64,000 bases of DNA from Ulota crispa (Eukaryota > Streptophyta > Bryopsida > Orthotrichales > Orthotrichaceae), in assembly GCA_963920765.1 (NCBI GenBank), contig OY987243.1, forward strand, positions 26,407,419-26,471,418, in the 5' to 3' direction. The notes beneath the pieces were generated by a model. That model saw only the letters and a list, made by a program, of their open reading frames with translations. It searched no databases and was not told the DNA's origin. This document shows, in pieces, positions 1 to 14,800 of the stretch (its first letter is position 1; each line of letters opens with the position of its first letter). Made by a program: the position numbers and the translations under genes.

Positions 1-474
1 AAATATCATGCCAATCGATTAAATCACCTCAATTATGTTTATGCATTCTTAGTGACTCTGATGTATGTAGCTAACCTTTTGTAATTCTTATATTACATGA
101 TATTATAAGTCATTAGGAATAAAGTTATAACCAAATATTTCATTTTTTAATTCTAAACATGTCAAAGTTTGATTAATTCATTCATGTCGCACTTAATTAA
201 AAATGGATTATCTCCTCTATTATAAAGCATCATGTGTTGAAATTCCTTATCAACATCAAATATTTAAATTCTTTATTATAAAGTATTGGATAGCCGTCAA
301 TCACTAGATAGTGTAGCATTGGGTGTCAAGTCTCTTGGGTTTGTATGTCAAGTGTTGCATTGCATTCAAATTCAAAAAAACTGCCAACATTAGATATTCT
401 AAATTCTTTGCTATAAAGTTTGCTTAGATTCACGTTAAAAAGAGCTCGGTCTATCTTGATAAAATTATGAAATT

Positions 475-497
475 AAAAAAAAAAAAAAAAAAAAAAA
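475..497. repeat. Poly(A) tract
   Basis: An uninterrupted run of 23 A. No coding or element remnant is recognised before it, so it may be a simple repeat rather than a retroposon tail. Confidence 0.9.
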
Positions 498-1133
498 CCC
501 ACGTAAAACTTTAAAGGAATGGATTTCATAAAAATAAAATAAAAGACTCTTGTTTAATTCCAAAATCTTCTAGAATTTTGGAATATTTTCCAATAAAAAT
601 GCACGGTTAACTTAGCTTGAGCAAAAGCCATGTCCATGTATTAGTTTGTGAAATTTTGGATTTCGTGTGCAAGCCATAGGCAGATCTCCCTATGTTGAGG
701 TATGTATATCTCTCAATGGTTTGTAAACAAATTTGCACAAACATATCAATTTATAGCACACATCTCTCAAATCATATCACACGTCTCTCAATGTTTTTAA
801 CTAAGGTTGAAGTATCCATACTCAACAACATCGCATACGTAACCAATAAGATGCACTATTTCCAATATGAGCAGAGAGATGCTTTGGAATGTGTTCTTTT
901 TTCCTTTTCAAGATTGAGACCACTTAAGTCATGTCATGTGTCCCAAAGTGGAGTAGAAAATTATGAACGGAAAATAGTTTGGCTATTATTAGAATTGCAT
1001 GAGGCTATACTCTATAGGTTGGCAATGGGTGCAAAGCACTTTTTGACTTCCAAAATTCATAGCATTTTCAGTTTTGCAAATAAAATTAAGAAAATTTTGC
1101 AATCCCAATATTTCTTATCCTCTTACCTACTCT

Positions 1134-1255
1134 ACAAGGAAACATGGTCAAATTTACAAAAAAAGCTAACAAAAATTATGACCTAATCTACAATATATTG
1201 TAAATTAGGTCACAATTTTTGTCAACTTTTCTGTAGATTCGACCATGTTTCCTTG
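1134..1255. mobile_element. Foldback element, family A, copy 1
   Basis: Its ends are inverted copies of CAAGGAAACATGGTC. The arms continue through GACCTAATCTACAATATA and meet near 1195. The whole is about 120 bp and could fold into one hairpin. A second copy lies at 6985-7108. Confidence 0.8.
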
Positions 1256-2776
1256 CCTAGTTAAGAAATATATTTGTTACCTCAAACTCTTTGTAGTTTG
1301 TTGCAAAATTGCTTAAATTATCGGATATAGGTGCTTCCACCTTAGTCTCTTAGAAACTGATTGTTATTTCTCAGCCTTTGCATAAGCCAAATTTAGCTAA
1401 AAATGCGGCATTCGTATGTTTTATCAATATGTATAGATCTTCTATATTGTCTTATCTTGGTAAGATTCTTGTTTGAAGGTGTTGTACTTATCGGTATCAT
1501 TAGGATACCTAGAATCAGAGCATGAAAGTACATTTTAAATTTTTAACCAAGATAATATAGTTATACAATGTTTTTATCTTCATTTTGTCCTTTTCAGAAT
1601 GCATGCGATTCTTCTAAATTTTAGTTAAAACCTATTTTAGATTATTTTGTGGAATGAAAAAAACCCACATTTACATGCGTTTTAGTAACTTAGAATTGGA
1701 TTTTTTCTAAATTGGAATTTGAATACCGCCTTTGCAAATCCAATTTCGAAGTGAAGGTGAGATTTTAGTAGCACTACAAGTATTACCAGTAAATCATTCA
1801 ATCCCTTTATTTGTTGTAGGTTTTTGTTTTCCCACAATTAAATGCTTGGAAGGATGATTCCAATACAACTAGTTTTTTTGTGTATTTAAAAAATATAGTG
1901 GGTGACGTACAAGTTTTATTTCTTTAATCGTACGAGACATATTGTAACCATGAATGCTAAGAAACAAAAATAGGGCTAAAGAAGTCCTAGTTATCATAAA
2001 ACAAGTCTTTGAATGACATAAAATCAAAGACAAAATTCATGTTTAAGAAGAAACAATGTATTGTGTATTGTTAGCTAAAAAGATTGCATTTTCATTTTAT
2101 AAAGAAATCTAAGAAATTTTAATCATTTATGTGTGAAATTCAATATTACATGTCTTGCTGAAATCTAATTTGACATCATTCTAAAACTGATCAGATTTTT
2201 GTCCGTAACCCTAGTCACAAGGGTTTATATATATTTCAAAGTCTAGTTTAACGGCAACACAAAAGTTTTTTCCAAAACAAGATTGTAACTAAAATACCAA
2301 TTGTTTATCAATTATAAATATGTTATAACAGCGAAATTCATTTTTTGAAAAACAAGACAGGTTTTAAGTATGAAAAGAACAGTGTGTTTACATTGTTACA
2401 AATTTACCCATCAACACGGAATTTTAATACGTTTTTACAAATCAATAATTGATTGACATCTTTCATTTAAGTTTTAATTTTAATTAGTTCACAAATGTCT
2501 TCCAAGTATTTTGTTTGACGACTTTATTTTGTATCAAGATTCTATTACATTACCAAATAACTCATTATGTATACTAGGGTTAACATAATACATTTAATTC
2601 TTTAAAAAAATTGAGATTCCATCTTCTTTTAAAAAAGATGATGGGACAAGCATAATCTTTTTTGTCGTTTTTCAATTTCTTAACTTTGTGTAATTAAAAA
2701 ATATATTAGAAACGTTGTGACTACATTCATCATATAATTTCTTGATGATTTTTTAGAAATGTGGCTACATTGGCAG

Positions 2777-2890
2777 GGTATTGTGGTGTTTGGATCAAGT
2801 AGTGGAATTTTAAATATTATTCAAGTTTCACAATTGGGCAACTCAAGTATTATTCATCAAATGAAGTTACATTCAAAATCTTTAGATCAA
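2777..2890 (+). CDS. CFAP43: CFAP43 exon (visible exon 1), WD-repeat segment
   Basis: This 38-codon exon lies between ..TTGGCAG and GTAAGT and starts and ends in phase 0. It encodes visible residues 1-38, opening GIVVFGSSSGILNIIQ and ending HSKSLDQ, a beta-propeller blade pattern of the type 'histidine-serine before the next blade'. It joins in frame to the next exon. It is the most upstream exon I could recognise, and it has no start codon, so earlier exons must exist. Confidence 0.75.
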
Positions 2891-5800
2891 GTAAGTCAAA
2901 AGATACTTATCATATAAGCTAAATAATGAATCTCCATAATATTGAATATAGGTAAGATTATTGATATGATATACATATAGTGTGTAGTGTATAAAACATT
3001 TTACAATAACTTCCAACAAGTTCTCAAATTTTTTGAAGCTTAGCTAACCATTCTGTCAACTTTGTCAAATAATGACAAGTCTCATTGTCCAGGTAGTATT
3101 TTTTTTTTTGTTAATATGATATGTGAATGTGGGGCTTGAGATTAGTAGCTTACATCCTTGTGGGAATTTATTGATTTTGAAATGTTCAATTATTGTTCTT
3201 TATCAGCAATTGTTCTGTAGCCAAATTTCAAAAACTCAAGAACTTGTTGGAGGATAGTACAAATATAATCCAAAAGCAAAGAAGAACAAATATCTAAATT
3301 GTTATAAAGTTTCAAATCAACAACTTTCAAGATTAAAGTTGTTGTTGTACATAGTTGCTAAACAAATTTTATGTTGTTCTATTTTGTAAATACAAGAAAG
3401 TTGGAAATCTATGTCCAACATTTAAGAACTTGACCAATTATATAAGTAGAAATGATCTACAGGTATCGAAAACTAAGAAAACACTTGTACACATAAAAAT
3501 TCATTTGGAAATTGGAATTTTGAGGGTACCCGTTGAGGATATTATTGCTTTGTATATAGACTCCTCTTTTGTATAAAAATGGGGTATTTGGTGAGCACAT
3601 GAATCCCATTGGGGTTGTATATTTTGACCCAAGTCATAAACATACTACTAGTCAAATAGTAATTTCTCGAAAATTTTTGACATTTGTCCTGTAGTAAAAT
3701 TCTTCAAATACTAAATAGTTTTTGTAAACAACATTATTGGTAGGCAACATCCTTTAGGGGTTAAATGTTTTGCTGAACATGGCCATGTTAATAAATGTAT
3801 TCATTGGATTCATCTCTATATTATGTTACATTTTTTCTTCAAATCCAAATACATCTATATTCTAGTAGTTTAATGAACTAAGATTTCTTGGAAACCAATT
3901 CAATTCTTTTGAATGCAAATATTATTTGGTTAGTAGAAACATCAAAATTTTAAAACAAAAGATATGGTGGTGTAAAGTTGGTAGTGAGTTCATGTAGTTT
4001 TTGGAGTATTTTGGAAGATACACTACTAAATTACTTCAACTATATGTATTCAAAATTTCCATTCATTTCAAACCTCACCAAATTTAACCTTGTAACCCCT
4101 CATTGCCGGCGGGGTCAAAATACACGGGAATTGAGGATATTTCCGTCCGCTTTGGCAATGAGGGGTTAACGACCAAGTAACCAAAAAGTGGTTGATTCTA
4201 GTGTATTTATCTTACATCTGGTCGTTAGAGGGTTAATAGACTCTTTATTCACATATTCTGTGACCACCAAAGAATCTTAAATCAAATATAACTTCTAAAT
4301 CCAGTACTGAAACTTGGTTGGGACTTTGGATTTCATACTCCGTGCTGTTCAAATTATTTTTTGGACCACAAACTAATTTAAAAAATTCCCCCGATTTTGA
4401 AAGACTCTAAGATTGAATGAATATATGAATTTGCACAATTGCAACATAGTGAAACATAGGATAATAGGAGCTTAAGAGGTGGAGGTGAAAGTTTGAGTAA
4501 GCATTTAAGTTTACAGGAGGAGTCTTCAATTCTGTCAAAAAAGCAGTTTAGTAAATGGAATGCGTGAAAAAAAAAGAGTAAAAGGGGTGTAGTGGTACAC
4601 CTCTGTAATACAAAATAGAGGTAATAAGGAGCTTAGTAACCCTTTTTCTTTTTTAAGGTTTTCCCATTAGATCTATTTTGTAACAAACTTACGATTTTGA
4701 AATCATGAAAAAACATTATGTGCCACTGTTTTCATGCTTGTAGACTTATCTGATGATAATAAGTAAATGAATTTCTACTTTAAATTAAATACCAAAAGGG
4801 CTTGTATTTAATTTTCTTACTTTTTTTTATGCTTATGGGGTACTTGGGTAGCACATCAATCCCATTAGAGTTGTAAATTTTAAGCCAAGTCACAAACATA
4901 CTACCTATACATACTACCTATCATTTATGATTTTTTGGGAAATTTTCTACACTTTTCATATAGCCATTTCTTCAAGTACTAAATGATCCTATATGAATAT
5001 AGCCAACACTTTTAGTAGGCAACATCCTTTAGCACAATGTTGTTGAAAAAAGAAAAACAGAAACCAAAGGCCACAAATGCCCATTCAATGTTCGGTGTAG
5101 AAAATAGCAAAAATCACTAAATTCTTTCAATATTTTCTGCAAATCACCTTTTTTTTTTTTTATGCAAAACAACTTTAACACGAAGTGTACTTAGCCAAGT
5201 AAAAATAATACACCAAGTCCATTGCTCATATTTAATAGGAAATTTCCAACAGATTAAATCCTATATATAAAAGCAGATATCAATTGAAAGTTTCATGCTA
5301 CAAAACATCCAATTTTGTTAAAATAAGATTTTGAGAACAAAGCAATTCTTTTGCGATTTTTTATAAAAGGGGAAATTTGATGGATACTCTTGAAGTTTGC
5401 AATATTTGTATGGATATCCCTAGTTTCTTAGAAACTGCACAAATATACTTGATGTTTCAAAGGAGCATCTCAAGATAGTTTTGCATGTATGTTTTTAGTT
5501 CTTTTGTTCCATCTTTATATGTTCATATGCTTTGAACATTAAGACATTCATTGCAAAATTTAGAAAAAATGATTTTGAAGAAATAAAATAATCATGTCAA
5601 AGATATATCTACAAGAAAAATTGTCCAAATTGACACAATCTAATTGACTAAATGTGTTTAAGCTGATTAAAAAAACAATCAATAGTGTCAAAAAAATGTT
5701 CAAATCAACATATCCAAATGACCAAAAATATCCAAATTGACATTGTTCCCATAAATTCATTTATGCAATTTTTTTTGAAAAACCAAAGGCATTTATACAA

Positions 5801-8800
5801 TTGCAAACTTCAACAGCATCCATCAAAGGTTCCTTTTATAAAATTAGCAGCATTGATATCGTATTTATAAGGTTCATTTACTTATTAGTTTGTTTGTTTA
5901 TGATTTTGGTGCAGATAATATATAGCACAAGTTATTCAATTCTAATCGTTGGATCAAAGGCAGATGGTCGATTGTTTTTTCTTCGTAGCAAGTCAACAAA
6001 ATTCAACAATTTTGAATTACTGGGGTTTACAGACATGTTGAATCCTATTATTGCATTGGCTTGGGAAACTAAAACATTAACAGGTGGGTTTAATTAATTT
6101 TGCATTAATCACAATTTCACAATACATTTTTTTCCTTTGTAAGTATATTACTATTATGGGAAAATTCCATGGATACCCCTAAAATTTGCAATATTTTCAT
6201 AGATACCCCTGCACAGAAATTTCACAGAAATTTTCTGGCCAAAAAAGTTAGGCTTTCATTTTGTTGTGCATGTCACTTTCTTTCTTCCTTTGTGTGGATG
6301 AATAACACAAAAGAAATAGTGTGCACACAAAGGGAGAAGGAAGTGACATGCTTAACAAAACAAATGCCTAAATTTTTTGGTCCAAGGATATTTGTGAAAT
6401 TTCTGAAAAAGCAGGGTTATTTATGAAAATATTGCAAACTCTAGGGGTATCTATGAAATTTCTCTAATTTTATCTATAGTACACAGTGCATTTAGGTTGC
6501 ATTTAGGTTACCTTGCCAATCATGTTGCGTTACCTTGAAAATTATTCATTGCTTGGTCACTCAAAGGCGCGTGATATTCTCAAAAGGCTAGGATTTCACA
6601 TGGTTTATGGCCTTGATGCTGCTAGTTTGTTTTTCCACAACATTGTTGTAGCTCCTCATTCCTTACTTTTGTTAAAACTTATTCATTGCAATAATTATTG
6701 ATGAAAATTATTGCAATATCAATAAGTTTTTATACAATATAAAATGTCAAGAAAAGACAACCTAAATGCACTATTTAGTGTACATAAAAAAGTTTTAAAA
6801 TTTCATGAATTCTTTTCAAAAGAAAGTTAAGATATCAAGTCTACAACATTTTTCTATACTTCTTTCTAGACCTTTATTGTAATTTACATTTTTAATCAAA
6901 GTTTATATTCAAAAATCCCTGCTTGGCTTTACCAAATGGGAGTAAACTCCTTCATCACATGCCTTTTGAGAGTGTCAATTCATTACAAGGAAACCATGGT
7001 TGGATTTACAGAGAAGTTGACAAAGATTGTGACCTAATTTACAATATACTATAGATTAGGTCACAATCTTTGTTAACTTTTTTGTAGATTCGACCATGGT
7101 TTCCTTGTAGTGGCAAATTGTGACAATTTGGCACAAAAACAAATAAGATTTGTTAAATGTTGAGGTTAGATAACTTATTTTTTAGGTTTGGTATGATAAA
7201 ATTTTCAATTGTTTGTTGAGCATGGTAATATACTTGATTTGATCCACCACTATGCAATTACTTTTTAATTAGAAAGGGAGGTGGTGTGCTTAGCAAACAT
7301 TGTGACTCTTGTGTCCGTTGCACTAATTATTTAAAATCATCCATGCAAATACTTCATTTTGTTTTCATGTAATCAATACAATATCCTGAATATCATGAAC
7401 TAATGTCTTATTTCTAGTTTTGGACTATTCATGTAAATCTAAATTTTTGGACATTTCATATAATCTTGGATCATGCAAAACATTGACAAATTTATTGGGT
7501 GTTAGATAAAACATCAACATGTCTCATAATGATTAAGCAAAATAAGGGGAATACTATATTGTGCACGGGGATCCATGAGTTGTGAGCAGCAATTTTTTGT
7601 TTAAATACTAATTTCACCTATAATTGTGTCCATAGAGCCTTATAATTGTGCATTTTAAACTTTTATCTCTTGAAAAACTTGCCATTAAAAAAAAAACTCC
7701 ATTGATTTTGATTCAAAATTAGTTCTGGCTCACAAAGTCTTTGGCTTGTCGCTCATAGCTTATAGTTTTATGCTTGCATAATAATATTGTCTAGCAAAAT
7801 ACAAGATCTTCCTTTATTTTGCATATGACTCCCAAACAGAAAAGTTGGATTATAATTTTGGACTTTAAATTGCTTAAATTTAGTTGAATATACCATTGTA
7901 CTTATTTTGGCACCTTTATTGAAATAATTTGAAGAAAGATAGACTTGCTACAAAACCTAACATGTTTAAATGAAGATAACATACTACTTGGATAAATTAT
8001 AGATAACTTTATATTTGATATGCAGGAGATAAGGATTTGAGTGTATTGGTATCATTATTACGAGGTGAATTAGTACTGCTAAAGGTTCCCAATAATAGAA
8101 TGTCAGATAGTGAACTCCAATTTCAACACAATCAATTGCAACGAAAGAGGTGAGATAACTTAATTTGCATTACATAGAATGTTCATTTTTGAATGATACT
8201 AAAGATCCATGTTGCTTATACCCTCATTTTCTCATTTTACTTTTTATTTTGTAATTGGCATTTTAAGTGAAAATACATATGAATCAGCAAAATTTATTTG
8301 ATCTACGGTGTATGACACTTATAACTAACAAATTCCAAACTTAAACAATTAGCCTAGTGAACCATATAAAAAAAAGTTATCAAAAATCCAAGACCACCAC
8401 GATGAAGTCAATTCTTCTTACCACAGTAATTGCTTTTCAGCTAATGGGTTTGTGTGTTGTGTTTTAATATTTCTTGTTGCAGATATTTTAGTTAGTTAGT
8501 TATGAGTGTCATGCTCTACACTATAATTTTTTTGTCCACTTCTGTAAACATACAAAAGAATACATCCGTACAATATTATTTACAAAAACTTATATATTGG
8601 TTTGTTTTCATAACGTTTGTTTTAGTCCAATTTTTTAATTGACATGTATGATTGAACCATTTATGGAAATCGTTCTATTATTCAAATTTTGGGGCACGTT
8701 TTGGGGTATGATCATTTTTTTTTATCAAAGTAGTGTTTGAAAGTTCAAAGTTTTTGAATTTATTAACGTGCAAATGAAATATTTTTAACTTCTTGACCGA

Positions 8801-11800
8801 GTTATCTTCTAATTTAGATATGAATCCTTAAGGTCCCAAGTACGTATACATGACCCTTCGATGTTCGTTTATTATGTGCAACATAATTTCATCTTTCTAA
8901 TCCTTTTCTTCAATTGTCCTTTTTTTAAGATTATTTTTTAGTTATTCACTAGCAGTTGGAGCTTGCTAGGCTACACATTTGTTTTGCAAAGATTGGAGAT
9001 ATGATATTACAGAATTCAAGATGTGATACTATACAAGTCTTTGTGACTTTAGTAGTGTGACTAGCAGTTGACGCTTACTATGCTACGTATTCACTATTAG
9101 AATTTTGTTAGGTTTTTCATATATTATATAGAATGTAAAGTAAAATTTTAGAAAGTCTTGGAAATATGATATTTCAAAGGTCACTCTGATTTTAGTAGTA
9201 TGATATATCCTATGCAAGTTTCAAAAGTAATTCACATTTTGATTATAACTTATTTTCAAAATTTTACTTTAGCAATCATGTAAATCTAAAAGTCAATGTC
9301 TGTTTCCTCTCACTTCAAGTATGTTGAAGAAAATTTATGTACAAATTTGCATTTTTTTCTCTTGTTAGAACAAATATTCAAACTCAATAATTCACATGAA
9401 TGCCTTGGCTTCAAACTTTTATTGATTAATTTAGATTTTGGCAACGATAGATTTGCTTAAATGGTTTATTATCCATCGGCCATGTTGTGCAAAAAAAATC
9501 TTTATGTCATTGAACATATCTATATGTTTCTGGATTGTGCAAGTTTGACCTCTATGTTATTTTGAAAAACATTTGGATGTTTTTAAAAGTTAGAACTTTG
9601 AGACATTGGATATAAGAGTATTACTACACTAAATATTGCATTTAGGTTGCCTTGACAATTAGGTTGCCTTACCCTAGTAAGTTACCTTATGACTCATCAC
9701 TTGGCCACTTGGAGGTGTATGCAACTCACTAAATATTGGGATTTCACATGGTCTATGACTTGGAAGCCACTAGTTTGTCTTTTTGGAGCTTCATTGTTGT
9801 TGACATGCCCTCTTCAAATGGTTTGTTGCAATAATTTTTGACAAAAAATATTGTAGCAAACAATAAATATTTATATACTGTGAAATGTCAAGAACTTAGT
9901 GTGGGCCAACCTAAACGCAATATTCAATATATAGTGCATGACACTTATAACCAATAAGTCCTACAATTTAGGACAGATTGCTAAGCAAAAAAATAAGACT
10001 ATAAAAAGTTTGAGGAAGATCACTTGGATGAAGATTGAGTTTTGTTCTTTGTGTTAGTGGAATTACTTTTGAGCTAATGGGTATACGTGTTGTGCTTTAG
10101 TATTTCTCATTGCAACAATAGCTCGCTATAAGTGTCATGCACTATAGCAAAAAAAATTTTATAGTGATGATAAACATAACAACAAAATTATATGAATGCA
10201 TTTTATTTTATTTTGCAGTTTCAATGTTGCCTTTCCTTTGGATGTTATTGTATCCACCAAATATCTATTAGAAAAAGAAAAAGTAGAAAAAAGGATAATT
10301 TGGGGTCTAGGGAAAGGTAAAAATTTGCTGCAATATCGCTTGCCGGATGCAATAAGCCAATGGACAGGATCAGAAGCCACTCCAGTAACCCCTCATTTTA
10401 ATATTGCTGGCCATCAAAAAGCAGGAGCGGCTTTAGGTGAATTTTAAACATATATTTTACATTCAAAATTTGTACGCTTTTTTTTATACTTAAAACATAT
10501 TAATTTTTTCATAAAAAAAACAGCAACAACAAACTTCATATTTTGGTTAGTTTTATGGGCCTTCTCTTTTTGTTTTATAAGTGATTATGTTTATGCTTGA
10601 ATATGGGAAATGTTAGGAATTGGCGAGCCCTGAGTTGGGATTTTTTTGTCAAAATACTAAATTTAACCTATAATTGTGTACATAGGTTTCTATAATTGTG
10701 CATTTTAAACTATCATCTCTTGAAAAATATTGTCCTTTTAATTATTCCATTGATTTCAAGTTGAGAATCTATTCTTGCTCACAGAACTTTGAATCCCCAC
10801 TCATGGCTCACTATTTTACACTCATCAAATAGTGTTGTCCACTTGAAGACTTGCAAAGTCAAAATTATCCTACAAATGATTTTCAATGTACAATATTGAA
10901 TTTTTAACTGTACATCTCTCTTTTTCATTGTGACTTCAAAAAAAAAAATTGTAATATATAGTTTGATATAGCTGCTATTAGGTTTCTAATTGTATGAAGA
11001 ATTGATGCCAAATTTCACCTTGTTGTTGCATTTAAAAAACCTTTAGCTCATGTAGTTCTTTTCACATTTAGCCACTTAAGTGAACGTTTTTACAATTTAA
11101 TTTAAAACAAAACAACTTAACTTGTAAAGCTTTATTTTCTCCAATTTTCACTATTCTAAAAGTATTAAACCCAAATAAATTAGGGAATTGCTAAATCCAT
11201 CCTTGTGAACATGTAAATTGAGAATTTAATGCAAATTTTCTTCATTTGAGTGATCCATCATTTATTCAATTATGGCATTACCACCTCCTTGAAAGAAAGA
11301 AGAAAAAAGGGGAATGCTAAATTGTAAGCAAGAATCCATGAGCCATGAACCTAGATTTTTTTTCAAAATATTAAATTCCACCTATAAATGTGTACATAGG
11401 GTCTAATAGGCTAATAATAATTGTGCAATATAAACTCTCATCTCTTCAAAAAATTGCTATTTTTTAATTGTTTTCATTGCTTTGGAGCTCAAAATTGATT
11501 CCTGATCACAAATCTTGGCTCACCGCTCATAGGCTCACCAATTTACACTTGCAATATAGCATTGTCCAAAGAACAATTTGTTTCTGATGATGAACTTTTA
11601 TTGCGCCATTGCTATTTTTTTGATGTATTTTTGCTTTAAGTAATTCAAAAGTCCTATATTTTTAATTTCAATTTCAAGCACCTCCATTTTTTTTTAAATA
11701 GCCTTAAAATGATAAAGGTGAAATAAATATTTTGGTCCAAATCAAAATAATAAACATTAAATTCTTGCATTTCATGCCCAAAGCACACCTTAGGGTGTGG

Positions 11801-14800
11801 CTTTGACAATTTTGTGAGTGGCTTTAGCAACTCCCATAGTTTACTACAATTTGAATTGAAACTTTCATCCATGCAAATAACCACAGTTTGATAAGGGCTC
11901 TAAATATGTGTCAATCGTAAGCTTTACTTTAAACTCTATTGTTCTTCATTGCAAGACTTATATAAGTAGAAAGTTTGTGAATTTTTGTATTATGTTCATG
12001 TCATGAAATTTCCTTTTATTTATTTTTCAAAAATTCTCTAAACTCTCAAAATATTGCTAGAATACATGAGATAATTCAATTATTTTCTCTTTTTTTTAAT
12101 AAAAGTTCATAAAAAGCCATTCATCCTAATCATATTCAACATTAGACATTAGAAGAAACAAAAATGCAGCATTTGCAAACAAAAAAATAGCAGAATACTA
12201 CACTTCATCCTAAAATAATTGTCCATGTTCAAACTCCAATTTTTTTTTAAAGTTTTGAGCAGGTTATACAAAAAAAAAAATCCTGGATTTGGTTTAAAAG
12301 GAAAATCTGGCAAACTCACACAAGTTAGCTTCATTGATTCTTGTAATATAGAACTTGGATTCACATGAATTATGTTTGTTTTCAACAAAATCAACAAAAG
12401 TAGTGCAAAGATGTTGCAACAAAAAATAAGGACAATCATTTTGGGGACAAAGGGAGTATTTTATTGTTGTCTTGTTTGACAATGAAAGCTATATTGTGAG
12501 CAAGGATTAGTGAGCCATGAGCCATGAGTCATGAGCCTAGATTTTTTGTCAAAATACTCAATTTCACCTATAACACATGGTCTTATAGTTGTGCATTTTG
12601 AACTTTTACCTATTGAAAAACTTGCGTTTCTTTTTAGTTCTTCCATTGATTTGAGCTCAAAAGTGGTTCTTGCTCACCAAATCTTGTTCACCGCTTACAC
12701 GCTCATCATTTGGGGGTTTCAAATACCTCAAAAAAACAATGAACAAATGGTCGTGGAAGAGTTTTTGTTCACCAGTGAATACACCATCACAACCTCAGGA
12801 GGTCATCATGGCTTGTTCACAAAGTGAATTGGCCAATTTATTCACCAATTTCATTCACATGCACAAAATTGGTCGTGAACAACATATTTGAAACCCCCTA
12901 TTTTACACTTACAAAAAAACGTGATCCCTTAGTTGACTTCATTTTTTTGGTTCTTTTTATAAAAAATAATATACTTTTGGATTTAGTAAAGATGATAATA
13001 ATATTCCATTATGATTGACCCAATTTTTTTATTTTTGCTTTTGTAGTGTTGTTGCAACAGGAGCAAATTCTAGTATCTGGTGGTACAGATGGATGCTTAC
13101 AAATCAGAACAAATGCAATAGACCCATTGAAACAACCCCAAAAAACATTGGATTTGCAAATGTACGATTTCTATTCAAATGCCATTGAATGCTTGGCAGT
13201 GTTTAATGGCATGGTGTTCACCGGTGGCCAAAATGGTGTTTTCTTCTCTATTGATTGCTCGGAGGCAGGTCTTCAACGCCAATTCAAACCCCAAAGTAAC
13301 TTACATCCCAATAAGCTTACCACTCCTTCATCATGGTGCTGTTTTGCATTTGCATCTGCATCCTCTTCACATATATATATTTTTTTAAATGGAAAATTCT
13401 GGAATCTTTAGGGTGTCCTTAGTCAAAGCACGGGGTAAGGTATGTACACCCATAAGCGTCATTGTCCTCAAAACTGTCACCTCTGAAATTTTGGAAAATC
13501 TATGGAAGTGAATAGATGACAAGGATGTACAACAAGTGAACATGAAATCTTGAAAGTGATTATGGGAGCAATGGTAGTTTGCTCTTTAGAAATTCACAAC
13601 TTATTCTCACAGTTTCCAAATAATACATTTGAAAGTGCAAACTCATTATTATTTTATTCCTAATAGGATCCTATAATTTGCTAGTTGTTTATTGATACTC
13701 ATCATGTTCAAAACCCTTAGTTTGACGCTTATGGGCGTACATACCTTAACCCTTTAAGGACTGTGGTTGATTTGGGGGGTGGGCAATCCTTTGTATGCCC
13801 ATTTGGGGGAAATTTTTAAACTTTTGAATACAAATGTCTACAACAGATCTAACCATATAGATGGAAGGATCTTGCAAGGTTTAGTGTTATGCATCATGAA
13901 TGATGCTCACTCTTTAGTTGATATGGCCATCTTTTTGCATTTATTGGTGTATTTTCAGCTGGTATTCTTTTAGTTTTTTCAACCCTCTAGCCACATGTCA
14001 CCTCAAATTGACCTCATTATTGTCCTAAACTCTGCACTTTTCAATTCCCCAAACCCGTCCCCTTTGGCACATCATCAAATTCCTTAACATGCTCTCTCTA
14101 CAAACTGAAAAAAGTCAAAATCGACTACAAACAAGTCGACTGGTTCTTAAAGGGTTAAGATCCACAGAAATGGCAAAAGGAGGGTCAAGCTACTTGTACA
14201 GTTGTAGTAGCAATCTCTTCAAGGATTTTGCAGTCCAAATACACGGTTGGCTCTAGAGCTGGTAGGAATGTGGGTGTGAGCAGGTATGTGGTTGGGGAGG
14301 TTGATTGCTAGAGGGATAGAAGAATTATAGAAGAAACTAACAAAGATTACGTTGCACTCACCCACCAAATTTGGACATCAACCAACTCTCCAAGCTTTGC
14401 AAGGTTCCTCTAAGTGCTTGCCATTTTTGTGCTGAGGCCATTAGCTTTATGTTTGGCTTTATGGCTAGATTGGGGATGATTTTCTCTTGTTAAATTCAGA
14501 TTCACCTACATTGTCTTGATTTTGTACCCTAATCCCAGCTAGATTAAGGATGCCTTCATATAACATACTTTCACAATGGTTGTATTCTATCATATCTTTT
14601 TCAACTTGATGTCATTTGTTGATTGCTATATGAAGAGGGGTGTCAAGTTTTGGCCCTAAACCCCACACCAAATCCCATATCCTAAACTTGTACTTGTTGA
14701 GAAGCATTCCTTGATCTTTGAAAGAACACATGTGCTTTGGATACTTTCATAAGGGCCTCTAAAATCTACACCAATGTTTTTTTTTCACCTACCAAACGTC

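Larger units (their letters stand above)
1..2776. other. AT-rich stretch upstream of the first recognised exon
   Basis: I recognise no exon here. It should be intron(s) of CFAP43 or the region before it, since the propeller's first blades are missing. It holds a 23-base A tract, a fragment with the dispersed 'TTGGGTGTCAAG' motif near 320-345, and one foldback element (1134-1255). Confidence 0.5.

Noticed and set aside
692-1186. A 164-codon + strand open frame
   Set aside because: Its 3' end overlaps the left arm of the family A foldback, it has no recognisable domain, and no splice phase links it to the CFAP43 exons.
1727-1789. Possible upstream CFAP43 exon with 'RSEGEILVALQVLP' before GTAAAT
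   Set aside because: The frame has a stop just upstream and no AG acceptor between that stop and the candidate, so it cannot be spliced in.
3355-3576. A 73-codon open frame in intron 1
   Set aside because: No family resemblance, no matching phases, and the flanking exons already join in frame.
12149-12827. Several overlapping open frames on both strands
   Set aside because: They cover family D and the nested foldback, and all look like low-complexity translations of repeats.
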